Shown in pieces: positions 37,471-46,355 of a stretch of DNA of 64,000 bases. A program made the position numbers and the translations under genes. Under the pieces are notes generated by a model that had not been told where the DNA came from, searched no databases, and worked only from the letters and a program-made list of their open reading frames with translations. This stretch comes from Nonlabens ulvanivorans. GTDB taxonomy: Bacteria > Bacteroidota > Bacteroidia > Flavobacteriales > Flavobacteriaceae. Numbering within the stretch: position 1 is the stretch's first letter; every line of letters begins with the position of its first letter. Where the stretch lies: contig NZ_BBMK01000001.1 in NCBI RefSeq assembly GCF_000755285.1, positions 1-64,000 on the forward strand, in the 5' to 3' direction.

Positions 37471-39103
37471 ATGAAAAAACTTTTAATAGCCCTAGTAGCT
37501 CTAACTACTATGCAAATTACTATAGCGCAAGAAAATAGAGGAACATTCTCTGGAGGCTTTGAATCTAATAGTCAATGGTACCAAGATGATGAAGGTCTAG
37601 GTACAGTTGCGCCACAGGATCAATTGCGTTCTAACAATTACTTTACTCTTAGGTATTCATATGATAAATTCACCGCAGGTATTCAATACGAACTATTTGC
37701 GCCCAATCCATTATTAGGATATTTTGAAGGTTTTGAAGGAAATGGAATTGGAACATACTACCTCAACTTTAAACATGAAGGTTTAGATATTACCGGTGGA
37801 CATTTTTATGATCAATTTGGTAGTGGTCTTATTTATCGCTCATGGGAAGACAGACAATTAGGAATAGACAACTCCATTAGAGGAGTACGAATTAATTATG
37901 AATTCACAGATTACCTAGTAGCCACAGCTTTTACCGGTAATCAACGTGTAGGCTTTGAAGTTTCTGAAGGAACAATTACTGGTCTAAATGCAGAATTAGA
38001 TTTGTCAAGCGCTCTAGATTTAGAAACTGGAATACAGATAGGTGCTAGTTATGTAAACCGTTATCAAGCATCTACCAGTCCAGACCTAAACTTCCCAGCA
38101 GATGTTGGTGCCTATAGTGCTCGTGCAGATATAACTTTTAGTAAGTTCTTTTTAGGTGCTGAGTACGTTTATAAGGAACAAGATGCTTTTGTTTTAGATG
38201 GTTTTGTGACAAATAATAATTATCAAGATGGTAGAGCACTTTTATTAAATACAGGATATGCTACAAAAGGACTTGGAATTAACGCCACGTTTAGAGCTGT
38301 TGAAAACATGGGATTTTACTCTGACAGAGAAGCCAGCGGAAATGCTTTTTTAACTAACACAATTAACTATGTTCCTGGATATACAAAACAACAAGACTAT
38401 GCTGTTTCAAATATTTATGTATATGCTCCACAACCTTTTGTTTCACCTGGTGAAGGAAAAGCTGGTGAAATAGGAGGACAAATCGACGTCTATTATACCG
38501 CAAAAAAGGGAAGTACACTAGGAGGTAAATACGGTACAAAATTCGAATTCAATTATGCAAACTGGAGTGGTCTAGATGCCACATTTGATGTCACAAATAA
38601 TACCTATCAGGCTTCATTGTTGAGCAGAAACGAAAAGTATTTTGAAGAAGCTAGTGTCGCAGTTAAAAAACGATTTAGTAGTAACTTCTCAACCATTTTT
38701 ACAGCTGTACACACAGAGTATAATACGACAATTATTGAAGGTAGTGGTGATTTTTTGAGGGGGTGACGCATTTATAGTAGACGCACTTTACAAATTAGAT
38801 GGTGGACGTAGTGTCAGAATGGATTTACAACACTTAAGTGCCGATGCTGATCGTGGAAATTGGGCTGCTGCAACAGCAGAGTATGCTTTTAGTCCCTACC
38901 TATCCATGTACGTAACTGATTTATATAATTATGACGAGACTGACATACATTACTATTCTATAGGTGGTAGTTATACTAGAGGAAGAACTCGTGTCGCTAT
39001 GAACTATGGCCGCCAGCGTGGTGGATTAGTCTGTGTAGGTGGTGTATGTAGGTTTGTGCCAGAAAACACTGGGCTTACTTTAAACATCTCAACAAACTTC
39101 TAG
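37471..39103 (+). CDS. DUF6029-type outer-membrane protein (one frameshift)
   Basis: About 543 aa after repair. A signal peptide (ends TIAQ) precedes FSGGFESNSQWYQDD and a long series of amphipathic beta strands with alternating aromatic residues ending in LTLNISTNF, the aromatic-terminal form of an outer-membrane barrel. The frame breaks near 38757 at a run of five G; removing one gives GDFLRGDAFIVDALYKL. In related genomes such barrels occur beside TlpA and Omp28-related genes, as here. Function unknown. Confidence 0.75.
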
Positions 39104-39120
39104 TTTTTAAAAATTAGATC

Positions 39121-39152
39121 AAAAAAGACCTCATCACAGAGGTCTTTTTTTG
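39121..39152. terminator. Bidirectional terminator
   Basis: AAAAAAGACCTC/GAGGTCTTTTTT hairpin between the convergent DUF6029 and rsmG genes. Confidence 0.92.
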
Positions 39153-39156
39153 TTTA

Positions 39157-39798
39157 CTAAAGTGGTAGATGAACTACTTTTTTAGTCTCAAAAAATTCAT
39201 CTTCAAAATAATCTGGTAGTTCATAAATATAGGTGTCTGGAAATGGCTTTAACTCTTCGGTTAAATCACCACCTTTAAGATATAGAATACCATTCTCAAT
39301 CTCGTGATAACTATCTTTTCTTATCTTATTACGTGTCCAACTTACAAAGTCAGGCATATTAGTAACCGCACGACTTATTATAAAATCGAACTTGCCTTTC
39401 ACCTTTTCGGCTCTTCCATGCTGTGTAGTGACATTTTTTAATTGTAATGCCTCTACAACGGCATCTACGACCTTAATCTTTTTCCCAATTGCGTCCACAA
39501 GATGAAAACTAGTTTTGGGAAACATGATAGCAAGAGGTATCCCTGGAAAACCTCCACCAGTACCTACATCCATGACTCTAGTACCACCTGGCGTGTTAGG
39601 CAAGCTTTCGCGAAAGCGTACTACACAAGCTATACCTAAAGAATGGAGTACATGTCTAGTATACAATTGATCGATATCTTTCCTAGAAATCACATTGATT
39701 TGTGAATTCCACTCTGCATATAAATCACCTAGCTGAGCAAATTGCTCCATTTGATGATGTGATAAATGCGGAAAATAATTTTTTATGATTTGATGCAC
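39157..39798 (-). CDS. rsmG: 16S rRNA (guanine-527-N7)-methyltransferase
   Basis: GidB/RsmG, about 213 aa. Seen: WNSQINVISRKDIDQLYTRH, HVLHSLGIA, the SAM loop MDVGTGGGFPGIPLAI and HGRAEKVKGKFDFIISRAV. The start is uncertain: a TTG at 39816 overlaps a TATTTTTG promoter box, so I prefer the GTG at 39798 (a TTG at 39804 is possible). Between LGIA and MDVGTG the text VVRFRESLPNTPGGTR is several residues longer than I expect; RFRES is encoded by the palindrome at 39604. Confidence 0.88.
   Translation of the reverse strand: MHQIIKNYFPHLSHHQMEQFAQLGDLYAEWNSQINVISRKDIDQLYTRHVLHSLGIACVVRFRESLPNTPGGTRVMDVGTGGGFPGIPLAIMFPKTSFHLVDAIGKKIKVVDAVVEALQLKNVTTQHGRAEKVKGKFDFIISRAVTNMPDFVSWTRNKIRKDSYHEIENGILYLKGGDLTEELKPFPDTYIYELPDYFEDEFFETKKVVHLPL
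39604..39617. repeat. Iterated palindrome, copy 14
   Basis: GCTTTCGCGAAAGC inside rsmG, read on the minus strand as RFRES. Confidence 0.9.
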
Positions 39799-39813
39799 TG
39801 TCAATATTTTGTG

Positions 39814-39821
39814 CAAAAATA
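39814..39821 (-). promoter_or_regulatory. Promoter -7 box TAnnTTTG (rsmG)
   Basis: Minus-strand TATTTTTG just upstream of the likely rsmG start. A box here leaves a very short leader and argues against the TTG at 39816. Confidence 0.5.
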
Positions 39822-39868
39822 ACGCATTAATAATCTAGTGAAATGAAAGCTAGGAATTAATGAAATGA

Positions 39869-39876
39869 TATTTTTG
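39869..39876 (+). promoter_or_regulatory. Promoter -7 box TAnnTTTG (aminotransferase)
   Basis: TATTTTTG 20 nt before the aminotransferase start codon. Confidence 0.6.
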
Positions 39877-39895
39877 TAAATCTAATACCTACCCT

Positions 39896-41086
39896 ATGAA
39901 AAACAATCTATCTGATCGCATCAATAATTTACCAGTAAGTGCCACACTCGCAATGGCTGCCAAAGCACGCAAATTGAGAGAACAAGGTAAAGACATCATA
40001 GGGCTTAGTCTGGGAGAACCTGATTTTAACACACCAGACTTTGTAAAAGATGCTGCTATACAAGCGATTAACGATAATTACAACTCGTACACACCCGTGG
40101 ATGGTTATGTAGAATTGAAAGACGCTGTCATCTTAAAGTTTAAAAGAGATAATAATCTAGATTACACGAGAGATCAGATTGTAGTATCGACCGGCGCTAA
40201 ACAATCGATTGCAAATGTTGCTATGGTATTGCTTAACGAAGGTGACGAATGTATTTTACCAGCGCCATATTGGGTAAGCTATGCTGCGATTGTACAACTA
40301 GCAGAAGGTATTCCCGTAGAAGTACGAGCAGGCGTAGAACAAAATTTTAAAATTACTCCAGATCAATTGCGTGATGCTATAACGCCACGTACAAAAATGA
40401 TCTTATTCTCTTCTCCTAATAATCCTAGCGGTAGTGTTTACAGCAAAGCAGAACTAGAAGGACTGGCTGCTGTTCTTAAAGACTATCCTGAAATTATTGT
40501 CGTAAGCGATGAAATCTATGAGCATATCAATTATGGTAGTGGGCATGCAAGTATGGCTAGCGTAGATGGAATGTATGACCGCACTGTTACTATTAATGGA
40601 GTAAGTAAGGCATTTGCCATGACGGGTTGGAGAGTTGGTTATATAGGAGCCCCCCCAGCATGGATAGCACGTGCCTGTAATAAAATGCAAGGACAAATCA
40701 CTAGCGGAACCAATTGTATAGCCCAACGTGCCGTTATTGCAGCACTAGAAGCTCCAGTTTCTAAGATTCAATACATGGTAGACGCATTTCATAAACGTCG
40801 TGATTTAATACTTGAATTATTATCAAAAATTGATGGGTTTATAACAGACATCCCTGAAGGTGCTTTTTACGTATTCCCTGATATTTCTTCATTTTTTGGG
40901 AAGACTATTAAAGGTCATAAAATTGAAAATGCAACAGATTTCTCTTTACTATTACTAGAAGAAGCTCTTGTAGCTACGGTGACTGGTGATGCTTTTGGCG
41001 CACCTAATTGTATAAGACTTTCTTATGCAGCGAGCGAAGATCAAATCACTGAAGCGATTAAAAGGATTGAGAAGGTGTTGTCTTAA
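39896..41086 (+). CDS. Aspartate aminotransferase, class I PLP
   Basis: A 396-aa fold-type I aminotransferase of the Ib subgroup (thermophilic AspC type). Seen: GLSLGEPDFNTPDFVKDAA, APYWVSYAAIVQLAEG, FSSPNNPSGSVYS, VVSDEIYEHINY and the PLP lysine in NGVSKAFAMTGWRVGY. Just after it YIGAPPAWI contains one proline more than usual, encoded at a run of seven C (about 40651), probably an expanded run of four. It has its own promoter and terminator. Confidence 0.93.
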   Translation: MKNNLSDRINNLPVSATLAMAAKARKLREQGKDIIGLSLGEPDFNTPDFVKDAAIQAINDNYNSYTPVDGYVELKDAVILKFKRDNNLDYTRDQIVVSTGAKQSIANVAMVLLNEGDECILPAPYWVSYAAIVQLAEGIPVEVRAGVEQNFKITPDQLRDAITPRTKMILFSSPNNPSGSVYSKAELEGLAAVLKDYPEIIVVSDEIYEHINYGSGHASMASVDGMYDRTVTINGVSKAFAMTGWRVGYIGAPPAWIARACNKMQGQITSGTNCIAQRAVIAALEAPVSKIQYMVDAFHKRRDLILELLSKIDGFITDIPEGAFYVFPDISSFFGKTIKGHKIENATDFSLLLLEEALVATVTGDAFGAPNCIRLSYAASEDQITEAIKRIEKVLS

Positions 41087-41104
41087 ACCTTATCAAAATC
41101 ATAT

Positions 41105-41144
41105 CATAAAAGCTGGTTGCAATCCTTTACAACCAGCTTTTATG
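41105..41144. terminator. Bidirectional terminator
   Basis: Perfect 15-bp stem CATAAAAGCTGGTTG/CAACCAGCTTTTATG with a 10-nt loop, between the convergent aminotransferase and trkH. Confidence 0.9.
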
Positions 41145-41155
41145 ATTTATAACCT

Positions 41156-42655
41156 CTACCTATTCCTCCAAAAGAATGGTGTCAATAATATTAATACGGT
41201 AAACAGTTCCAAACGTCCAATCAACATTAAGAAAGAACACCACCATTTACCCAGTGCTGGTAAATTTGCAAAATTGTCAACCGGTGATAGAGATCCAAAT
41301 GCTGGACCTACATTCCCTAGGGAACTTAAAGCTCCACCTATAGCCGTTTCAAAATCCAACCCAAGTGCCGCAAGTACTGTCGCTCCTATGATAAACGACA
41401 ACATATACAGAATAAAGAAACCGAGGATATTGAACACGATACCACTCTGTAATGCTTTACCGTTATAACGCACAGGTAAAATAGCATTAGGATGCAGTGT
41501 GCGTTTAAATTCCATAATACCATTTCGTATTAATATGATGTGACGCATCACCTTTACTCCACCAGATGTAGATCCTGCACTACCACCTAAGAAAAACAAC
41601 CCAAAACACATAATTGTTAAAAAAGGCGTCCATAACGTATAGTCTGCACTCACAAATCCTGTCGTTGTAATAATCGCTAACACTTGAAAACTTGCGTGTC
41701 GCATAGCACTTTCAAACTCGCCCCCCCATACCATAGGATGATCAATTGTTGACAAACTTACATCAGCTTGAAAATAAATGAGCAATCCGGCAATAACACT
41801 AAACCCGATTACAAAACCACTGTACCATTTAAACTCTGTATCTCTGATAATTTTACTGAATTTCCCTTTAAACGCAAAATAGCTCAAGACAAAATTCATC
41901 CCTGCAATAAACATGAATATGATGATAATCCATTGTATCACGGGTGCATCGTTCCAATAAGCTACACTTGCATTTTTAGTAGAAAAACCTCCGGTAGATA
42001 AGGTGCTTAAAGCGTGGTTTACTGCGTCAAACCATCCCATTCCAGCGATACGTAGTAATACGGCTTCTATAGCTGTATAACTCACATAGATAAGCCACAA
42101 CCTTTTTGCAGTGTCAGTAATTCGTGGATGTAGTTTATCTGCACTAGGACCTGGTGCTTCTGCAGCAAATAACTGCATTCCACCAATTCCTAAAAGTGGT
42201 AAAATAGCAACCGCTAAAACAATAATACCCATTCCTCCTATCCAGTGTGTGAGACTACGCCAGAAAAGGATTCCCTTAGGCATTGCCTCGATATCGTTTA
42301 CAACACTAGCTCCAGTGGTGGTAAAACCACTCATGGTTTCAAAAAACGCATCAGTATAGTTACCAATAGAACCGGTAAATATATAAGGCATGGTCCCAGC
42401 AAAAGCCATAATCAACCAACCTAGGGTAACTATCAAGTAACCTTCTTTTTTATGAAGTACTTTAACATGATTTCTGGTTAGATACATCACAATAGCACCT
42501 AATAAAATGGCAACAGCACTAGCTGCTAATATTTCATAGCCTTCTGTCTCCCGATATATAGCACTTACTAAAGCACAAATCAACATAAAACCGCCATTAA
42601 ATAGCAGCAGTAGACCCATGATGTAAGCTATGATCTGATAATTAAGTTTAGTCAT
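41156..42655 (-). CDS. trkH: Trk potassium uptake protein, membrane subunit
   Basis: K+-translocating subunit of 499 aa with repeated M1-P-M2 units. Selectivity-filter motifs: TTGASVVND, STGGFSTKN, TTTGFVSADY and LGNVGPAFG. The text MVWGGEFESA near 41718 holds seven G and probably one extra Gly. It lies 6 nt downstream of trkA in the same operon. Confidence 0.95.
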   Translation of the reverse strand: MTKLNYQIIAYIMGLLLLFNGGFMLICALVSAIYRETEGYEILAASAVAILLGAIVMYLTRNHVKVLHKKEGYLIVTLGWLIMAFAGTMPYIFTGSIGNYTDAFFETMSGFTTTGASVVNDIEAMPKGILFWRSLTHWIGGMGIIVLAVAILPLLGIGGMQLFAAEAPGPSADKLHPRITDTAKRLWLIYVSYTAIEAVLLRIAGMGWFDAVNHALSTLSTGGFSTKNASVAYWNDAPVIQWIIIIFMFIAGMNFVLSYFAFKGKFSKIIRDTEFKWYSGFVIGFSVIAGLLIYFQADVSLSTIDHPMVWGGEFESAMRHASFQVLAIITTTGFVSADYTLWTPFLTIMCFGLFFLGGSAGSTSGGVKVMRHIILIRNGIMEFKRTLHPNAILPVRYNGKALQSGIVFNILGFFILYMLSFIIGATVLAALGLDFETAIGGALSSLGNVGPAFGSLSPVDNFANLPALGKWWCSFLMLIGRLELFTVLILLTPFFWRNR

Positions 42656-42661
42656 TGTCGC

Positions 42662-44010
42662 TTATAAGAATAACTTTTCTACCTTACTAATAGATCGTGG
42701 TAAAGAACATACTACAACTCTATCTCCTTCTCTAACTTTAAAACTACCCAATACTATATTACCTATTCCATCCCTAATTACACCACCTATGATAGCACTA
42801 CGTGGTATACTCACATCTTTAATAAACTTATCGCACATCGGGCTACCAGCCTTTACAATAAATTCAAGTAATTCTGCGTTCATATTATTGAGTTTGGTCA
42901 TCGCAACGACATCTCCTTTTCTTATAAATCTAAAGATATTGTTTGCTGCTAGCAGCTTTTTATTAATCAAGGTGTCAATCCCTATACTGTGTGAAAGTTG
43001 GAAGTAGTCCATATTCTCCACTAACGATATAGTTTTATTGACACTTTTAGATCGTGCCATAAGACACGATAAAATATTAGTCTCACTATTACCAGTTACA
43101 GCAATAAAAGCATCCATCTCGTGGATACTTCTTCCTGTAATAATTCAACGTTACGTCCGTCACCATTAATTACTAGAGTTTCAGATAACTCATCTGCAAG
43201 ATCAAAGGCCTTTTCTGCATTTTGTTCAATAAGTTTAACATTGACTCCATTTGCAGATAAATGTTTTGCCGTTTGCTTTCCTATATTACTACCGCCTAGG
43301 ATCATAACATTTCTCATCACGTGCTTTGTCTTTCCGGTAAGCTTATATAATTCTGCAACACCATCAGTTGTTGTAATAAAGTATACTTGATCTCCTTCTT
43401 TAAACTGTGTGTCACCACGAGGTATTAAAGTATATTGTGTTCCAAATCGTTGTATTGCGATAGGCATAAAATGTACTTCTGGAAAAATCTCTCCAGCTTC
43501 TTGTACAGTCTTACCAACAAATTGTGCGGTACGTTGCAAACTAACGCCTACCATAGTGAGCGCTCCATTTTCAAATTCATAACTATCATTAAAAGCACTT
43601 TGATTGAGTAGTAGCTCAATCTCTTTACTAGCTAATGATTCAGGAGAGATTAATTCATCAATACCAAATTGCTGAAAACCTATTTCATCTTGAAAATCTA
43701 AAAACTCTGTATTTGTGATACGTGCAATAGTACGTTTTGCTCCTAATTGTTTTGCCAATACACAAACAGTAATGTTGGTCGTCTCACTACTTGTTACAGA
43801 AATAACCAAATCTGCATCGTTAATATTAGCTTCTTGCAATATTTTAATAGAAGTTGCATCACCTCTCAAGGCTCTAATATCCAGATGTGTATCTGCATAA
43901 TGCAGATTTTCTTTAACTGGATCTATTAAGGTAATGTTTTGCGACTCATAAGAAAGGAGTTTTGCAAGGTGGAAACCTACCTCTCCAGCTCCGGCGATAA
44001 TGATCTTCAT
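42662..44010 (-). CDS. trkA: Trk system K+ uptake protein TrkA (one frameshift)
   Basis: Cytoplasmic NAD-binding regulator of TrkH, 449 aa after repair: two RCK_N plus RCK_C units. Seen: MKIIIAGAGEVGFHLAKLL, LIDPVKENL, the second Rossmann start NVMILGGSNIGKQTAKHL and the C-terminal VREGDRVVVCSLP. One A is missing near 43118 (LLQEESIHEMDAFIAVTG). The start at 44010 is preferred to an upstream ATG at 44031 because a TATCTTTG promoter box lies at 44029-44036. Confidence 0.93.
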
Positions 44011-44028
44011 AAAATCTAATCTATGTTT

Positions 44029-44036
44029 CAAAGATA
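44029..44036 (-). promoter_or_regulatory. Promoter -7 box TAnnTTTG (trkA-trkH)
   Basis: Minus-strand TATCTTTG 18 nt upstream of the trkA start. Confidence 0.62.
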
Positions 44037-44097
44037 CTGGAAAGCTATAAAATTCAATGAGATAAGCTGATTTTTAGTAAGGTGTTGTTAATATTTT

Positions 44098-44111
44098 GCT
44101 TTCGCGAAAGC
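44098..44111. repeat. Iterated palindrome, copy 15
   Basis: GCTTTCGCGAAAGC with right flank GTAATTAC, in the divergent gap between trkA and menG/ubiE, about 30 nt upstream of the ubiE promoter box. Confidence 0.9.
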
Positions 44112-44140
44112 GTAATTACTCAAACCTCACTGCTCTGCCT

Positions 44141-44148
44141 TATCTTTG
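44141..44148 (+). promoter_or_regulatory. Promoter -7 box TAnnTTTG (ubiE)
   Basis: TATCTTTG 18 nt before the GTG start. Confidence 0.6.
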
Positions 44149-44166
44149 TAACAAATTACTAGAATC

Positions 44167-44897
44167 GTGGCTCAAGAGGTTAAACCATATAACGAAGAAG
44201 ACAGCAGTAAAAAAGAACAGGTGACTAAAATGTTTGACACTATAAGTGGAGAATATGATGGTCTTAATCGCATGATATCACTAGGCCTAGACCAGAAATG
44301 GCGTGCTAATGTGGTAGATATGATAGCAGCGACTAATCCAGATACCATTATGGATATCGCGACGGGTACTGGTGATCTAGTGATACAAATGGCGCAAAAA
44401 ACTAATGCTTCTAACTTATAGGGTTAGATATATCTAGCGGTATGCTTGAGGTAGGAAAGGTAAAAGTCAAAAAAGAGGATCTAGACAATCGTATTGAGAT
44501 GGTTTTGGGAGATTCTGAAGACTTACCTTTTGAAAATGACTCTATTGACGCTGTTACCGTTTCATATGGTGTCCGTAACTTTGAAGATTTAGAAAAAGGG
44601 TTGTCAGAAATAAGACGTGTTCTTAAACCTCAAGGTATACTTGTAATATTAGAGACTAGTGTCCCTACTAAATTTCCATTTAAGCAAGGCTACTATGTAT
44701 TCTCTAAATTAGTCGTTCCCACAATAGGAAAATTATTCTCTAAGGATAAGATAGCCTATGGATATCTTCAAAAAAGCGCCTCGACTTTTCCTTATGGTGA
44801 ACGTTTCAACAATATTTTAAAGAAAGTTGGGTTTAATAATGTGGAACATTTTTTACAATTCCATGGTGCATCAACTATTTACAAAGCAATTAAATAA
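44167..44897 (+). CDS. ubiE: Demethylmenaquinone methyltransferase (one frameshift)
   Basis: MenG/UbiE C-methyltransferase, last step of menaquinone synthesis, about 243 aa after repair; GTG start. Seen: MFDTISGEYDGLNRMISLG, IMDIATGTGDLVIQM, then after repair LIGLDISSGMLEVGK, VSYGVRNFEDLEKGL and YLQKSASTFPYGERF. One A is missing near 44417. A quinone role fits the nqr operon and the lack of ubiquinone in Bacteroidota. Confidence 0.94.
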
Positions 44898-44901
44898 TCA
44901 T

Positions 44902-45615
44902 ATGAGGTCATTTCTTATCCTTATAAGCCTTTTGATAGGCTTTCAAGTCGCTAGTGCGCAATCTGTAAAGGAAAAAATATCTAATGATGCCACTGGTGGA
45001 CAAGGTCAGATTGATGAGAAAAGATATACCTGGGGATACTTTTTAGGGCTTAATTCTTATGATTATAAATTTGATTATAATGAAGTTACAGATGATATCT
45101 TTGTAGAAACATCCATGGGTTTCAATGTAGGACTCATTGGTGATTTAAAAATCAACAATTATATAAACTTAAGATTAGAGCCAGGAATAAGCTTTGTGAC
45201 TAGAACGTTGAATTTTGAAGACCCGTCATTTACAATGCCAGGTGATTTTGAAAGAGAGGTAACCTCTACTTACATCAACGTCCCTTTATTAGTTAAGTTT
45301 TCAACTAAAAGGTTAAATAACTGGAAACCTTTCATCGTAGGTGGAGCCTCGTGGTCACGTAATCTATCCAGTAATGAAGAGAATCCTAATGATAATAGCG
45401 CAAATCAGTTCCGTCAGGTGACTAATGTGTTTAATTATGAATTAGGTTTCGGAATTGACTTTTACTTGTATTATTTTAAATTTACTCCTTCGATTAGAGG
45501 TGTATTTGCTATTAATGACGAGTTAGTGAGAGACGTGGATCCTAACAGCCCGTATACTGGAAACATTTCTAGTATGCAATCTAGAGGGATTTTCTTAAAC
45601 TTTACTTTTCAGTAG
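44902..45615 (+). CDS. PorT-like outer-membrane protein
   Basis: A 237-aa beta-barrel with signal peptide ending VASAQS. Features YFLGLNSYDYKFDYNE, MGFNVGLIGDLKINNY, LRLEPGISF and TYINVPLLVKF fit the PorT family, needed for type IX secretion. In flavobacteria porT often follows ubiE, as here. The start is 4 nt after the ubiE stop. The 3' end overlaps the SpoU-type gene on the other strand by 14 nt. Confidence 0.8.
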   Translation: MRSFLILISLLIGFQVASAQSVKEKISNDATGGQGQIDEKRYTWGYFLGLNSYDYKFDYNEVTDDIFVETSMGFNVGLIGDLKINNYINLRLEPGISFVTRTLNFEDPSFTMPGDFEREVTSTYINVPLLVKFSTKRLNNWKPFIVGGASWSRNLSSNEENPNDNSANQFRQVTNVFNYELGFGIDFYLYYFKFTPSIRGVFAINDELVRDVDPNSPYTGNISSMQSRGIFLNFTFQ

Positions 45616-46329
45616 AACGTCTCCATTCCCCTAAAACTACAGCTGTTGCCATCGCAACATTAAGACTTTCAGTACTAGGTTGAGAACCATATTGCGGTAT
45701 ACTTATTTTACTACCCAAGCTCATAATTTCTTCAGAAATACCAGCAGATTCATTTCCCATAACAAGTATACCATTTTCAGGCAAGCTCAAATTGTAAATA
45801 GACGTTCCATCCATAGCCGTCGTATAAATATCAGGCTGCGCGTCTGTAAGAAACTCTTCTAGGTTTACATAATCAACTTGCACTCTACCTAAAGAAGCCA
45901 TAGAAGCCTGAACACATTTAGGATTATAAACATCCACGGTTTCTTCAGTACAAATAATTTGCTGGATATCAAACCAATCGCATAATCTAATGATAGTACC
46001 TAAATTACCAGGATCTTTAACGTCATCAAGTGCAACTACTAGCCCATCCAGATTAATTTCTTTTTTTATAGGCATCTCAAATACTGCAAGGTATCCTGGA
46101 GGCGTTTTCAATGTAGAGATACCCGACATATCTTTTTTAGAGATAATATCGTAGGTAAAGAATCTAAAGCATGATGACCTTCAGTCACAAGAACTTGTTG
46201 ACGCACTAAATCAGTTTGAGATAATTCTAGAATCGACTTATAACCTTCTACTAGAAAAAGCTGATGATCATCACGATTCTTTTTACGTGAGAGACTTTTG
46301 AGAAGCTTTAATCTGCTTTTTGTAACCAT
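45602..46329 (-). CDS. TrmH/SpoU-family RNA 2'-O-methyltransferase (one frameshift)
   Basis: About 242 aa after repair. The N-terminal part has a SpoU substrate-binding domain (DHQLFLVEGYKSILE), the C-terminal SPOUT knot shows DDVKDPGNLGTIIRLCDWF, LVMGNESAGIS and QPSTESLNVAMATAVVLGEW. One base is missing near 46143 before SKKDMSGIST. The RNA target is unknown; rRNA or tRNA 2'-O-methylation is the family role. Confidence 0.9.
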
Positions 46330-46338
46330 TTATAATTG

Positions 46339-46346
46339 TATTTTTG
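46339..46346 (+). promoter_or_regulatory. Promoter -7 box TAnnTTTG (tamL)
   Basis: TATTTTTG 9 nt before the ATG at 46356. It overlaps an alternative ATG at 46344, which supports the later start. Confidence 0.6.
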
Positions 46347-46355
46347 ACTATCCAT

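Noticed and set aside
30948-45615. A type IX secretion gene cluster
   Set aside because: Only two unlinked T9SS-related genes (plug protein and PorT-like) are present; no gldKLMN, sprA, porV or CTD-bearing substrate was seen.
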